DNA from: Diphasiastrum complanatum
Taxonomy: Eukaryota; Streptophyta; Lycopodiopsida; Lycopodiales; Lycopodiaceae
Direction: 5' to 3'
Length of the DNA: 64,000 nucleotides
Assembly (NCBI GenBank): GCA_029204225.1
Contig: CM055101.1
Location: 40,281,961-40,345,960 of the forward strand
Notes under the pieces: model-generated
The model's database searches: none
What the model saw: only the letters and a program-made list of their open reading frames with translations
Told to the model about the DNA's origin: nothing
Translations under genes and position numbers: made by a program
Part shown: positions 34,651 to 46,079 of the stretch, one piece after another
Position numbering within the stretch: position 1 is the first letter of the stretch
How the letters are laid out: each line of letters opens with the position of its first letter

Positions 34651-37600
34651 CAAAGCAATCTCCTTGGCTTGCACCATTTCTCTCACAAAGTGATGGCATA
34701 TCTCAATGTGCTTAGATCTTGCATGGAAGATTGGGTTAGATGCAAGGTGTTGGGCTGATATATTGTCATTGTAGATGATTGGTGCCTCCTCTGAATCCAT
34801 GATCTTTAGCTCCACCAATAATCTCTTGATCCAAAGTACCTCCTTTGTAGTGGTTGTCAAAGCTTTGTACTCGGCCTCGGTTGAAGATAGAGATATAGTT
34901 TCTTGCTTTTTTGAAAGCCATGAAACCACACCTTCTCCTATGAAAGTTGAATAGGCACTTGTTGATTTCCTATCCCTCTTGTCCCCTGCAAAATCTGAAT
35001 CACTAAATGCATGAAGGTTAATCACATCTCCTCTATATAGAATCCCAAAATCCAATGTACCCGAGATGTATCTTAGAATCCTCTTAGCCTTTTTCCAATG
35101 GATATTCAATGGCTTTTGCATGGATTGGCTCAACCTACATACACTAAAGCTAAGATCTGGTCTAGTTATAGTGATCCACATTAAGGAACCTATAAGTTGC
35201 CTAAACAAAGTGATGTCCATGAAGGATCTTTCATCATCTTCATTTGGCACTTTTACATCTTGCTCCATTGGTGTGTCAACACTTTTGCATACTTCCATCT
35301 TAAACTTCTTCAAAAGACTTTGAACATAGTTTACTTGACTTATAAAGATAAAATCAGACCCTCTAAGTACTTCTATGCCTAAGATGAAGTGAAGACACCC
35401 TAGATCTACCATCTTGAACTCTAAGGATAGATCTATCTTGATTTTTTCAATACCATCAACACTATTTCCACTAATGATGATGTCATCTACATAAATGAGT
35501 AAAAGTACAATACCAACATCATCAAACGTAATGTAAAGAGTGGGATCATATTCACTTTGAACAAAAGAAAGTGAAATAAGATAGCAATGTAGTCTTGAAT
35601 TCCAAGATCTCGAGGCTTGCTTCAAGCCATAGATGCTTCTTTGGAGATGGCATACTTTGTTCTCCATTCCATGCTTGATGAACCCTTGTGGCTTCTCCAT
35701 ATAGATATCCTCTTCCAAAAAACCATTCAAGAAAGCTTTAGAGACATCCATTTGACATAGAATCCATCCAAAATGTGATGCAAGTGCAATGATTAGTCTT
35801 ATTGTGACCATCTTGGCCATGGGTGCAAAAGTTTCCTCATAGTCTATCCCTCTCTCTTGAGCATAACCTTTTGCAACTAATCTTGCTTTATGTTTGTTAA
35901 CACTCCCATTTGCATTCAACTTAAGCTTGAAGACCCACTTGCATCCTATTACATTCCTTTGAGGTCTCTCAACAAGCAACCAAGTTTCATTCTCAATCAA
36001 GGCATCATACTCATCCAACATAGCTTTATACCATTCTTTGGAGTTCAATGCATCTTCAACATTAGACGGTTCTTCAAAACTAGATAAAGCATAAGAAGTG
36101 GATGAGATACCCTCAACTTGCTGTCCTTTGCCTTGATATGTGAGCTTTGATGGCTCCACTTTTGCCCTTGAAGATCTCCTTGGTGTGATAGGTGGGTTTG
36201 GTGCTTGCTCCTCCACGAGCTCCTCCTCAAAACCAAGATCTTGCTCCTCGGCCATCTTCTTCTTGATTGTTGGAGCACTTGAGCCTTCTTCAAGCATATG
36301 CATATGGTGTTCATCAAAGATGACATCCCTTGAAACAACAAATTTGTTCAAGGATGGGAGATAGACTTTGTAGCCCTTGCTTGAGCTTGCATATCCAAGC
36401 ATGATCCCTCTTGTGGAAGATGGATCCTCCTTGGTTCTTGTTTCCAATGGCACATGCACATAACATATACACCCAAAAACTTTCAAGTGATTAAGATTGG
36501 GTTTCTTTCCATACAACATCTCATAAGGAGTTTTGCCTTCAATTGCTTTGCAAGACACCCTATTCATCAAGTAGTTTGCACATACAAGAGACTCACCCCA
36601 AAAGGATTTGGGCAAACAAGCATCTAATCTTAAAGCCTTAGAACATTCACATAATGTTCTATTCCTTCTTTCAGCAACTCCATTTTGTTGAGGAGTGTAA
36701 GGACAAGAAGTCTCTTTCTTGATCCCTTCCTCCTCACAAAAGGCCTTGAACTCATTGGAGATGAATTCTCCACCATTGTCACTTCTAAGAATCTTGATGC
36801 TATGATTATGATGCTTTTCCACAAACAACTTGAACTTTACAAAAGTATCAAATACTTGAGACTTGAAGGAAAGTAAGAACACCCAACAATATCTTGAGTA
36901 GTCATCAATGAAGGTTAAAAACATGGATGAACCTCCATTAGATTTGGTGCTAGCAATGTGCACATCCGAGTGTATGAGTTCAAGAGGATGAGATGACTTT
37001 GTGATGGAGTTAGGAAACACCTTCTTATGTGCCTTGGATAAGTCACAAGCTTTACAAACCTTGTCTTCCTTCCCAATAGATCTTGGTAGGCCTAAAGCAT
37101 ACTCCTCCTTGATCATAGCCTCCATGGAACCCGAGTTGACATGTCCAAGTCTTTTGTGCCATAAAGTAAAGGTAGATATTTTGCTCTTCTCGGCCAACAT
37201 GACAACATTAGTATCCACAAATGCATCCAGCTTATAAAGTTTGCCAAGTCTAGTGCCCTTAGCCACTATCTTACCCTTCTTCTTGATGAAACATTCATTT
37301 GAAGCAAAGTCAACATTGAAACCATTGTCTACCATTTGGCCAACACTTAGTAGATTCTTTGTTATTGTAGGAATGTACAAAACACCTTCTATGCTGATCT
37401 TTTTGGAAGATCCTAAGCAAAGGGGAATGCTACCAACTCCTTCAATCTTACAAGCTTCATCATTTGCTGTATAGATAGACTTTATAGGTCCATCATAAGA
37501 TAAGAGAGAAGAGAAAAACTCCCTTTTACTAGTCATGTGTGAACTAGCACCCGAGTCAATCCACCAAGGATCTTCTCCTTTGAAGCTTGTTGAAGAAAAT

Positions 37601-38496
37601 ATGGACATCATGAGAGAGTCCTCATGTGAACTCTCCTCCTCCTCCTCTTTGCTCATGTTGGCTTGGCTTTGATCTTGCTTCCTCTTGAAGCATTCCGAGG
37701 CATAATGCCCCATCTTGCTACAATAGAAGCACTTCACCTTTGATTTGTCCTTCTTGACTTTGGTGGTTGATGGAGATGCCTTTGGGGGTCCTTCTTGATC
37801 CTCAAGCTTTGTAGACTTCTTGAATGTTGATCCTTTGCCTTTGGACTTGCCTTTGCCTTTGGTGAAGAGAGCTTGGTCATCTCCACCTTGGATGGAAAGC
37901 CTATCCATCCTCTCTTGCATTTGGCTCCTTCTTGATTCCTCGGCCATGAGCGTGCCTTGGAGTTCTTCAAGTATGGGTAGCTTACCCATAATTGCATATC
38001 CCTGAACCAAATTGTCAAATTCAAAGCTTAGTCCATTCAATATGAGTTGAACAAGCTCTTCATCCTTGATAGGTTCACCTATAAAGGCTAGCTCTTTGTT
38101 CAATTCTTTTACTCTTAGGACAAAAGTATGTGCACTCTCTCCTTTCTTTTGATAGCTTCTATAGATTTGATTCTTCAAAGCTAACATTCTAGTTTGGTTC
38201 TTGGATTCATAGACCTTTTGCAAAGTCTCCCAAGCATCTTGAGATGAAGTGCAATCTCCTACCTCTCTTAAGAGTTCATTTGCAACATTCATTTTTATGC
38301 AATGTAGTGCAACATTGCACCTCTTGATGTATTTGGCTTTTTCTTGAGGATGAATAGGTTCACCCTCCTTACCATTTACAATTTCCATCAGATCTTGCAT
38401 GATCATGATAGATTCCATTCTAACTTTCCATATGGAATAGTTAGTTTTGTTGAGCCTTTCATTAGTATCCAAAAGATATGCATTTATAGATGCCAT
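34651..38496 (-). CDS. Copia-2 gag-pol polyprotein, nearly complete, 3' end lost
   Basis: One open frame of 1,344 codons starts at ATG 38496; about 1,282 codons belong to Copia. Order: gag (1-250; NYSIWKVRM, LVQGYAI), CCHC knuckle CFYCSKMGHYASEC (256-269), aspartic protease WWIDSGASSHM (DSG at 314-316) and GAG-pre-integrase HKRLGHV. The integrase has the first Asp in HSDVH, RSDNGGE and the Glu in AERRNRTL. Reverse transcriptase has YVDDIIISG (about 1,010), and RNase H has SLSSTEAEYKAL. The frame then leaves the family abruptly after REMVQAKEIAL. It reads about 64 unrelated residues from the opposite frame of the gag-like gene, whose ATG lies at this very join (34649/34651). The last part of RNase H and the 3' LTR are missing. 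No internal stop, so the element was young when truncated. Confidence 0.93.
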
Positions 38497-39294
38497 CTAG
38501 TCTCCTAATCAAGGACTTGACACAAATGAAGGTTACTTCTATTGATTTGATTGAAGGTCTACCTTATCCCACTTCTTAGGGACCTGAAAAGATCAGTAAT
38601 AGACTTCCTATAAAGATCTAAGAATGATCTCTAACAAAATCAAATCATAGAATACTAGAAACAATGCACTTGCTTGATTGAAGTAGACAATACTAGTAGA
38701 ATTGCCCCTCTTTCTATAAAGAACATTAAAGCTTCCAAATGATCTGATCAAGAGTGAATTTCAGCAACCTAATATACTTCCAAAATCACTTGTAAAAGAT
38801 CTAAATGGAACTTAATGAGGATGCAACACAATCTACTATCCAATCACAAGCAAAAAATGATCAAAATTGATGAAAAATTGATCTAATTTGGTGCATAAGT
38901 CAAGCAATGGTTGGACTGAATCTAAATCACTTTAGGAGGTGCCTACTACACCTTAGAACAGCCTTGAAGAGTCCCCAAAACTCTGATCTTCCCTCTCCTT
39001 GAATGCTAGAAAGCCTTCTCTATGAAATCACCTCCAAAACTCGCTTAGAAATCAATGCTTGGAGCAAGCAAAACTTGCTATCTTGGTAATGTGAATTGAA
39101 TTCAACTTTGCCTCTGGTTTTAGACACCTAAACACCTGCAAATGAAGTCACACAACACCAATCTCCAATGTATTTGACTCACTTTGAGTTCTAGAATCAA
39201 TACTAGATGCTAAGATCCAATCTACACAAGATTTAGATCAAAAATTGTGATAAAATTGAATGCAAACCAAGGATTTAGCTCATTTCAGCCTTTA
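38497..39294 (-). other. Copia-2 untranslated leader
   Basis: The stretch between the primer-binding site and the gag start codon. It has no open frame of note and corresponds in position to the long leader of copia-4. Confidence 0.7.
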
Positions 39295-39307
39295 GGCTCT
39301 GATACCA
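39295..39307 (-). other. Copia-2 primer-binding site
   Basis: Minus-strand TGGTATCAGAGCC, complementary to the 3' end of initiator-Met tRNA. It lies directly after the 5' LTR. Confidence 0.9.
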
Positions 39308-39989
39308 TGTAAAAATTACAGCAAATAAGGATCCTAAAACACTTGAAATGATGAGGGAAACAATAGATTATGATTTCATAAGATTAGCACAAGTTGAACC
39401 ATCAAAATCCATCAAAAATCTATGCTTGAACCTCACTAAATGGCCCAAATCCTTGAAGAAGGCTTCACACGTGTGAAAGTACGGCCTCCCACAGTCTGAG
39501 TACTGTACACCAGACCTACATTCAATCCTATAATCATTAGTAATCACAAGTACTCAAACAATTATGAACATAGAGAGCAATTGCACCATTATGAGAGAAA
39601 AAACATGAAATTGCTTGATTGATTTTGGTGAGATATCATCACCTATATATACATGATCCATCACGGTTTTGGGCAGGTATGAGTAGCCCTAAACCTATCC
39701 CTAATGCTAATTTTGGTGGATATTTCATCCCTACCAAGTTAGGGTTGGAATCTTGGAGATCCCTCAACAATGCAAAAATTACCAAAAATAGCTCCTATTT
39801 TTTCTCCCTTGTATCTAAGCATAATTTGGACTCATTCCAAAGGTTCTAACACTTAGGTATACTTGAGAACATCCTTATGAATGGAATCCTATGCTATTTG
39901 GCACGTGTGACAAGCCACATCATGACCATCTAACTATTTACAAGTCATATGACCAAAACTAGTCAAGCTAGAATTGTGAATTTTTAACA
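39308..39989 (-). repeat. 5' LTR of copia-2
   Basis: 682 bp, reading TGTTAAAAATTC...AATTTTTACA on the minus strand. It carries the 14-bp palindrome TTCACACGTGTGAA at 39464-39477 and a TATATAT motif near 39645. There is no partner LTR at the other end. Confidence 0.8.
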
Positions 39990-41872
39990 CAGAGGATGAG
40001 GAGGCCATGTTAGCAGTGATGATTAGAGGTTGGAAAAGTAAGAAAAATGGTGGAGAATGAAAAAAGATGTGGAAACGGTAGAAATTTGAGAATAATGAGT
40101 GTTGGAAGACAAGGAGTGTAGTTCAGAACACCAATCGGTGTTCAGTAATATCAGGTGACAGCTCATAGGAAGTTTGGTTGCAAACGGAGAAATTGGTAAT
40201 TTCAGAGTAAATTTCGGTAGAGCTTCGCTCCTTTGTTCCAAAGGTAAGTGCCCTATACACTTATTTTTTCTTGCTTTGAAAAAGTTTATTTGTTAAGAAA
40301 TCGCATATCCATTGAAAGCGCTATAGTGCTGCCTATTACATCGCACTATTGATAATGCATTATGGCTTGGATTAGGCATGAAGCATGATTGCTTACTCGC
40401 TACCTATCGCTGATCCATGTATGACTTTACTATATATATTCATGAGAGATCACGCATGCCATCGCTGGCCAGATCCACCTTGAAGCTATCGATGGCCATA
40501 CACTTTGGATAAGGCTTCGATGAAGCCATCGCTGGCCAGAAAACATCCATGTTTGAATAATGGTAGTAGTATGTTGTCCATCGCTGCTCATAATCGTTAT
40601 ATGTATTCAGCGATGATAAACTAAGCATTCTTGATCACTTGAAATCCAGCGTTGAGCTACACTTATGATTCCTTTGCGTATGACTGCTATTATCATAATG
40701 AGCACCTCTTGAACGTATACTCTTTGACAGTACTTGTTATCGTTTCTGTTTGTCACAGTATAGCAGCAATGTAGCACGATTATTAATACATACTTCTGGA
40801 TTCTGACTTACCGCAAAAGAAGGTATGAATACTACCCTCAATCTTCCTTCTCTGAAGCTACGCATGGGATACACTGTAGTATACTGCTATGAAAACTTTG
40901 ATAATGATTTTTTCAGACGTTCCGGGTTATGCCAATAACATATATGTTTTGCATATGGATATGTTATGATATGTATAAACTTGGACATGGATTTAGACAT
41001 TTTCTCAAAAGCATTCAAAAGCAAAAATGGCCAGTTCACAAGAGTCATTAGCATCTACCATTCAGATTGGTACTTCTCGCATATTTAAGTGGATTTCTTT
41101 TACAAGAAAATACTTCGGCAGCACAAGAAATTGCTAACCATAATACTTGCAAGATGTTGCTTATATTCGATTTTTTGAGCACCATTTTCTCTAGCATTCA
41201 CTAACGCAGCATGCGGTATCACTACGGTTTTTTTTTTAAAATAACTACCCTCATTTATTCCATAAGTAAACGATTATGAACGCTATTGTCTATATGTGTG
41301 TGTATTGTACTTGATTGCAGTTTTGGTTACGATCTTAATTCATAATGTTAAATAAAAATAAGAATGTTTGCGGACTCTTGCATAGCATGGATTTGCTCAA
41401 GAAGTCACGAGAACCGTGCATTACTTGTTCACAAGTACGATATTTGGTATGGCATGGATTTGCCCCAAATTTCATGTACCGGTCCAAGCTACTTATACTT
41501 TTGCTGTTGATTTTATATTACACAGCGCACATTTCATAACATTACGTTTCGTTTGTTAAAATTAAATATAGAGACCATAACCATCAAACTGATTAGTATG
41601 GCAGTCGCCCTGATACGGTATCGATATGGTTTGGCCTATCGCTATAATCAATTCTCTGTTAGGAAAGATCAGACTATAAATTTTATTTACATCACAAGCT
41701 GATTAGTTAAGTTAAACGTATTTTGTACATATAACAACTGACATTCAGCATTGACACCTGTCTTCCTCACTGTGCTAACTTGCACGGGTTTGTGTGGTGG
41801 GATGGTGGCAGGTACCAGCTGGACGTCTTGAAATATGTTTTGCTTTATGGTGCTTTCTAATATTGTATAGTT
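39990..41872. other. Non-coding spacer
   Basis: No recognisable gene. GCCATCGCTGGCCAGA occurs twice (about 40457 and 40522). The rest is AT-rich. The open frame at 41345 (64 codons) has no motif. Confidence 0.4.
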
Positions 41873-41960
41873 TTCAGCTATGTTTTTCCTTGTTGGTTTA
41901 TGAATAAAGGAATTTAAAAGGTTTTGGTATTGACTTGTCAAGAGGAGCTTTGTTCTCTCT

Positions 41961-42006
<46 letters not shown>

Positions 42007-43217
42007 GTGGCTCTCTCCTCTCCAAGTGCATTGCATTCTCTCTCTCTCTCCTCTCAAAGAAGATTTGGAATTTTGATCCTGGCAAGCACAAAAGAAGTGG
42101 ACAATTTTGTGATCACTTTTTGTCATCCAAAACAAAAGGGGGTGAATATTTTGCTATGTACACGTTCTACTCAGAAACGCGTGAGGAGCAGAGAGATATG
42201 AGTGTGGAGATGACTTGAGTTTCCATCTTTGGAACTCACCACTCATCTCATCACGAGCTTCAAGACCTCGGGCTACGAGCGTGTTCCAGGTTTGAGCACC
42301 TGCTTCTACCAAGTGGGAAAGAACTGTGAGTTGCTCATTGTGGATGCCATAAGAAGCCGAATTCCGTAGCTGATTTGTGTTACAGCAGCTGCAAAACGAC
42401 ATTAGCATTGTCAAGGAAGCATACAGGTTCTATGGTACTGGCTTCTTTGATGAAGATGCCAAATTGAAAACCAGAGAGACTGAGGTAGAAGCTGATGTCG
42501 TGAAGGTGGGAGGTTGCTCGAAGAGTATGCTAATTGTCCGACAAAATCAATCAGCGGCACCCTGTGCTCACCTCACTAATCCAAGGATTAACTCCGTCGC
42601 TGGACTATGTTGTTAAGATATCACAAGAATATGGTTCCCCAGCTTCCCCAGCTCGCTCAATTACGGCATTCAATGACGTGAATGATGCTGGACCTTCTTT
42701 TTCCAACACACAAAGATAAAACAATTGAGATACTGGACATGGGCAAGGACTTATTGGGCGTTTGTGCATCACATACAGCAAAAAAAAAAAAACATGGACA
42801 GTGAGCCATGGCAGAATAGCGTGGTCATCTTTCAGCTTGGTCATCTTTCAGCGTGGTCGAACCTGTTTTGTTCCTTCTGGACCATTGATGATCGGGGTAT
42901 CCTTCAAAACCAACGATAATCGACAAAACAATACAAATGCAGGATTTCCATTCAATGGCCAGTGGGATTTGCCCAAGGGCTGTTTTATGATGGGCTTCAT
43001 CGGTGTATGTGACAAGCAAGAGTGGCAAGCAGCATTGGTAACCCCTCTATGGAAACGTATGGATGTTGAATTTTTAAAAAGCCGTGCACTATTGACTCTG
43101 TTGAACTAAAACGTGGATGAAGTACTGTATGCTTTCAGCTATGTTTTGTCTTGTTGGGTTATGAATAAAGGTTTTAAAAAGTTTGGTATTGCTTTGGCAA
43201 TAGGAGCTATGTTTCGT

Positions 43218-43288
<71 letters not shown>

Positions 43289-43290
43289 GG
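41873..43290 (+). repeat. Direct repeat pair, each followed by a (CT)n tract
   Basis: About 41873-41965 and 43135-43220 are diverged copies of the same segment (CAGCTATGTTTT(T)..CTTGTTGG...TATGAATAAAGG...TTTGGTATTG). The first runs into a CT tract at 41953-42001, the second into a pure CT tract at 43221-43286. TATGAATAAAGG could be part of a polyadenylation region. The unit therefore looks like two tandem gene 3' ends. Confidence 0.75.
42380..43109 (+). pseudogene. Conserved-looking protein of unknown family, frameshifted
   Basis: Consecutive plus-strand frames join into one protein-like series: QLQNDISIVKEAYRFYGTG (42389 on), LTNPRINSVAGL, DYVVKISQEYGSPASPARS, KNMDSEPWQNSVVIFQLGH and FPFNGQWDLPKGCFMMGF, then EWQAALVTPLWKRMD. 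Reading them needs at least three frameshifts (near 42595, 42715 and 42880), and there are no obvious introns between the blocks. This suggests a degenerate or retrocopied host gene. I cannot name the family. It ends in the direct-repeat segment at 43135. Confidence 0.45.
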
Positions 43291-44009
43291 ATAGTATCTA
43301 ATTTCTACCTGCCCCTCTTCGTTTTAAATTACTCGACTAATCACTTGGTTATGAACACTGTAGTATATACCCCTTAAAGAGTCATATGGTCTATCAAGGG
43401 TCAAGATTTGATCAGTTTTCATTCTACAATTGTTTTTTTTACATCAGAAGCAAGTTACCTACAAGCCATACCCACATCCCTAAGAGGAGGATGGAAGGCT
43501 ATATAAACAAAACGTTCCCCACAAACATCTTCACATTCTCTTTCTCCTTGCCTATTCAAACTGATGATAGTTTTGGAGCGCCCACCTGCGCTCTTGGAGC
43601 ACCAACCTACGCTCTTGGATCGCAACCTACCACTTCGTTTGGTGAGTCTTTTTTGCTTACACTCTTTGCTTAATGATAAAGGGTTCCTTTACCATCATTG
43701 AGATATGGCTAAGTAGCTATTATGGTTCGCCTGTAACAATCAAACGATGATATGTAGAAATATATTTAGCAAGTTTTCATGCTATTAGGTAGCAATCCAT
43801 TGCTGATGGAAATTTTTTTTGCTTGTTAAGCATCTCATTACTATGCATGACCACCATAGTAGACACTTTCAACGCTACTAGAACGCGCTCATACTACAAA
43901 CATTGCTTGCCTCTATCAACGATGATTGATAGCAATAATGATTGCATATTTGTGTACTTCAGCGTTGCTGGAACGTGCTCATACTACAAACGTTGCTTGC
44001 CTCTATCAA
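43291..44009. other. Spacer with a small tandem duplication
   Basis: GCTCTTGGA(G/T)C repeats lie near 43577-43625. A 92-bp unit (CGCTCATACTACAAAC(A/G)TTGCTTGCCTCTATCAACGATG) occurs at about 43887 and 43976. No gene is supported. Confidence 0.5.
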
Positions 44010-45160
44010 CGATGTTGTGGTGCTTTCGGTTCAGTCATCTTGAAGGGTTCTTCATGATGATGCAATTGAGCATTCACATTTGTATGTGAATTTTCCGGTG
44101 ACTGTAATGGTGAAGGACGAACTTTGGTTGTTGCTCTAGCAACTTCAAGTTGCTCTTCTTCTTATAGATGTTTAATCCACTGCCTCATATTCTGATATCT
44201 TCTTTTTTTTGCATAACATTTGGATAGACTCCAGATGCTATTGGTATATCTGTTAATGGTATAGAATTAGCAAGTACTGGATCTGCTACCGGTTCTTTCT
44301 GCTTCTGTGCTCTGGTGACCACCATCAAGGGTACACTTGGTTTATTCTAAGCTACTCGTCTTTGCTTGATTGTTATCAAATTTACAGGAGCTATAGCCGG
44401 TGGTGGCTTCGGTTTTGTTGGACACTCCTTATAGCAATGCCCATAATCATAGTCACGACAGAATGGTACAAATTTTCTTTTATTTGGACATTCTGCAACC
44501 GTTGTGATTTTCTCCACATGCGAAGCATCCAAGTGGTGTTCTGGTCCAATTTCTGGATGCTTGTTGTTGCACGGTAGCATAAATAGCATATTGATCTGAA
44601 GATCCACCTTCTTGATCATTACCATAGTTCCATTGCTCGGCACTTCTATAAGGTTCTGGTTCCATCAAATTGGCAGGAGGAGCGGGTTGCTTTGGTGGGG
44701 CAGGTAAGGTTAATCGTTCTGGGTATTCAAGAGCAGATTGTCGAGATCTAGCTACCGGATTTCGTCCATAATGTAGTTCTTGATATCCCATCTGGGCATA
44801 CCGTTGCTGAATTATCCGAGGATTGAAATTGCAAAAGGCAGTATTATGATCAGGCAAATTACATAAATGGCATATACTGATTTCCATTCATTTTTTTGAT
44901 TGAGGACACTCATTTACTGTGTGATTTCCTGTACAAATAGAATACCAGACATTTTCTCTGGTAGGAAAAGTCTTTGCAAACTTCTCAGGTTTCTTGTTCA
45001 CTTGTCCATGAAAATCTTCCAATGCTTTGATCTTCTCATCAAATTACGACTGCAATTTTTTCATCTGTTTCTGCTGGTTCTTCCCGAGTTTCTCGAACTC
45101 ATTGAGCATCATTTCTGCAGTAGCGTTGACATTCGTTGATGCAATAGTGGTGGATGTCGT
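44010..45160 (-). pseudogene. Gypsy-type gag fragment (gypsy-A)
   Basis: Minus-strand frames give several gag zinc knuckles in a row: CSICTGNHTVNEC, CHLCNLPDHNTAFC, CFACGENH and CRDYDYGHCYKEC. They are followed by Pro-rich linkers and TIKQRR. The same order and near-identical sequence occur on the plus strand at 49140-50240, so this is the same gypsy family in the opposite orientation. Stops and frameshifts interrupt it (for example after the CFACGENH knuckle). It ends exactly at the copia-3 LTR (45161). Protease and pol are absent. Confidence 0.75.
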
Positions 45161-45815
45161 AGTGAAAAAAGTGGATCTTGAACGGATCCAAACTCCCAAA
45201 ATACTTGGCTAAGATCTTTGCACAACAAGTTACAAAAGCTAGAAATGGCAAAGCATCCTAATGCTACCTTTGATACACATGAACTTGACAAAGCATTCAA
45301 GAGACAAAAGAAACTAATAAAAGGTACTGATGGCAGCCAAAAACAACAGCATACCAGCCCTACAATAGCAGCCTACCACTTTTGGAAACCTCTTTAGATC
45401 ATACACAAAAGCTTGAAGATAATACACAAAGCAATGCTCTCAATGGAGGAAGAAACTGTGACAATGATCTATTGATCTCTCTCAACAATACAATAAGTTT
45501 CTCCAACCTGTTCTCCACAGATTTTAGTCTAATATAGGTGAGAGAGATGACTCTCTCTCCTCTCTCTAAAACTTAGGACCCAAATTTAGGACACCAGTAG
45601 CCTAAAATAGCCAATTTCGGCCTATATGTCCAAATAACATGATTTTGGTGTCATTTTGAAGGTCCTGAAGTTTGACACTTTTTCAACATGAAATATATAC
45701 TAAAATAAAAGTATATAGGCCTCTCTCACACGTGTGAAATGTTAGATCCAAAACTACGTACAAAAATTGCCAATTTAGGCCTCAAGCTAGCTAGGAAATG
45801 TTGACAATTTTCACA
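45161..45815 (-). repeat. 3' LTR of copia-3
   Basis: About 655 bp, starting TGTGAAAATTGTCAACATTTCC on the minus strand and about as long as the copia-4 LTR, with which it aligns throughout at moderate divergence. GAGGGAG just outside (45816-45830) is the polypurine tract. TCACACGTGTGA lies at 45726-45737. The matching 5' LTR is missing. Confidence 0.8.
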
Positions 45816-46079
45816 CTCCCTCTTCAACTTAACTTGCTAGTTTTACAACACTACTTTGCTCCAACCTTAGAATGATCTCCATCATGATAATAGATCTCTT
45901 CTCAAGTGTTCTAATATGTACAATATGAAGTACAACATAATTGATATAGATAATAGTGTCCATATAGGATGCTTCACTATTTCTTACATCAATTTTACAT
46001 AGAATGGTGAACATGATACATGTAAAAGAGCATAGAATCATAATGAAAGGATTCCTCCATGTATCCACCTTTGAATTCT

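Noticed and set aside
34119-34758. Val/Glu-rich plus-strand frames (33926, 34321)
   Set aside because: Antisense shadows of the Ser/Thr/Pro-rich start of the gag-like gene on the minus strand.
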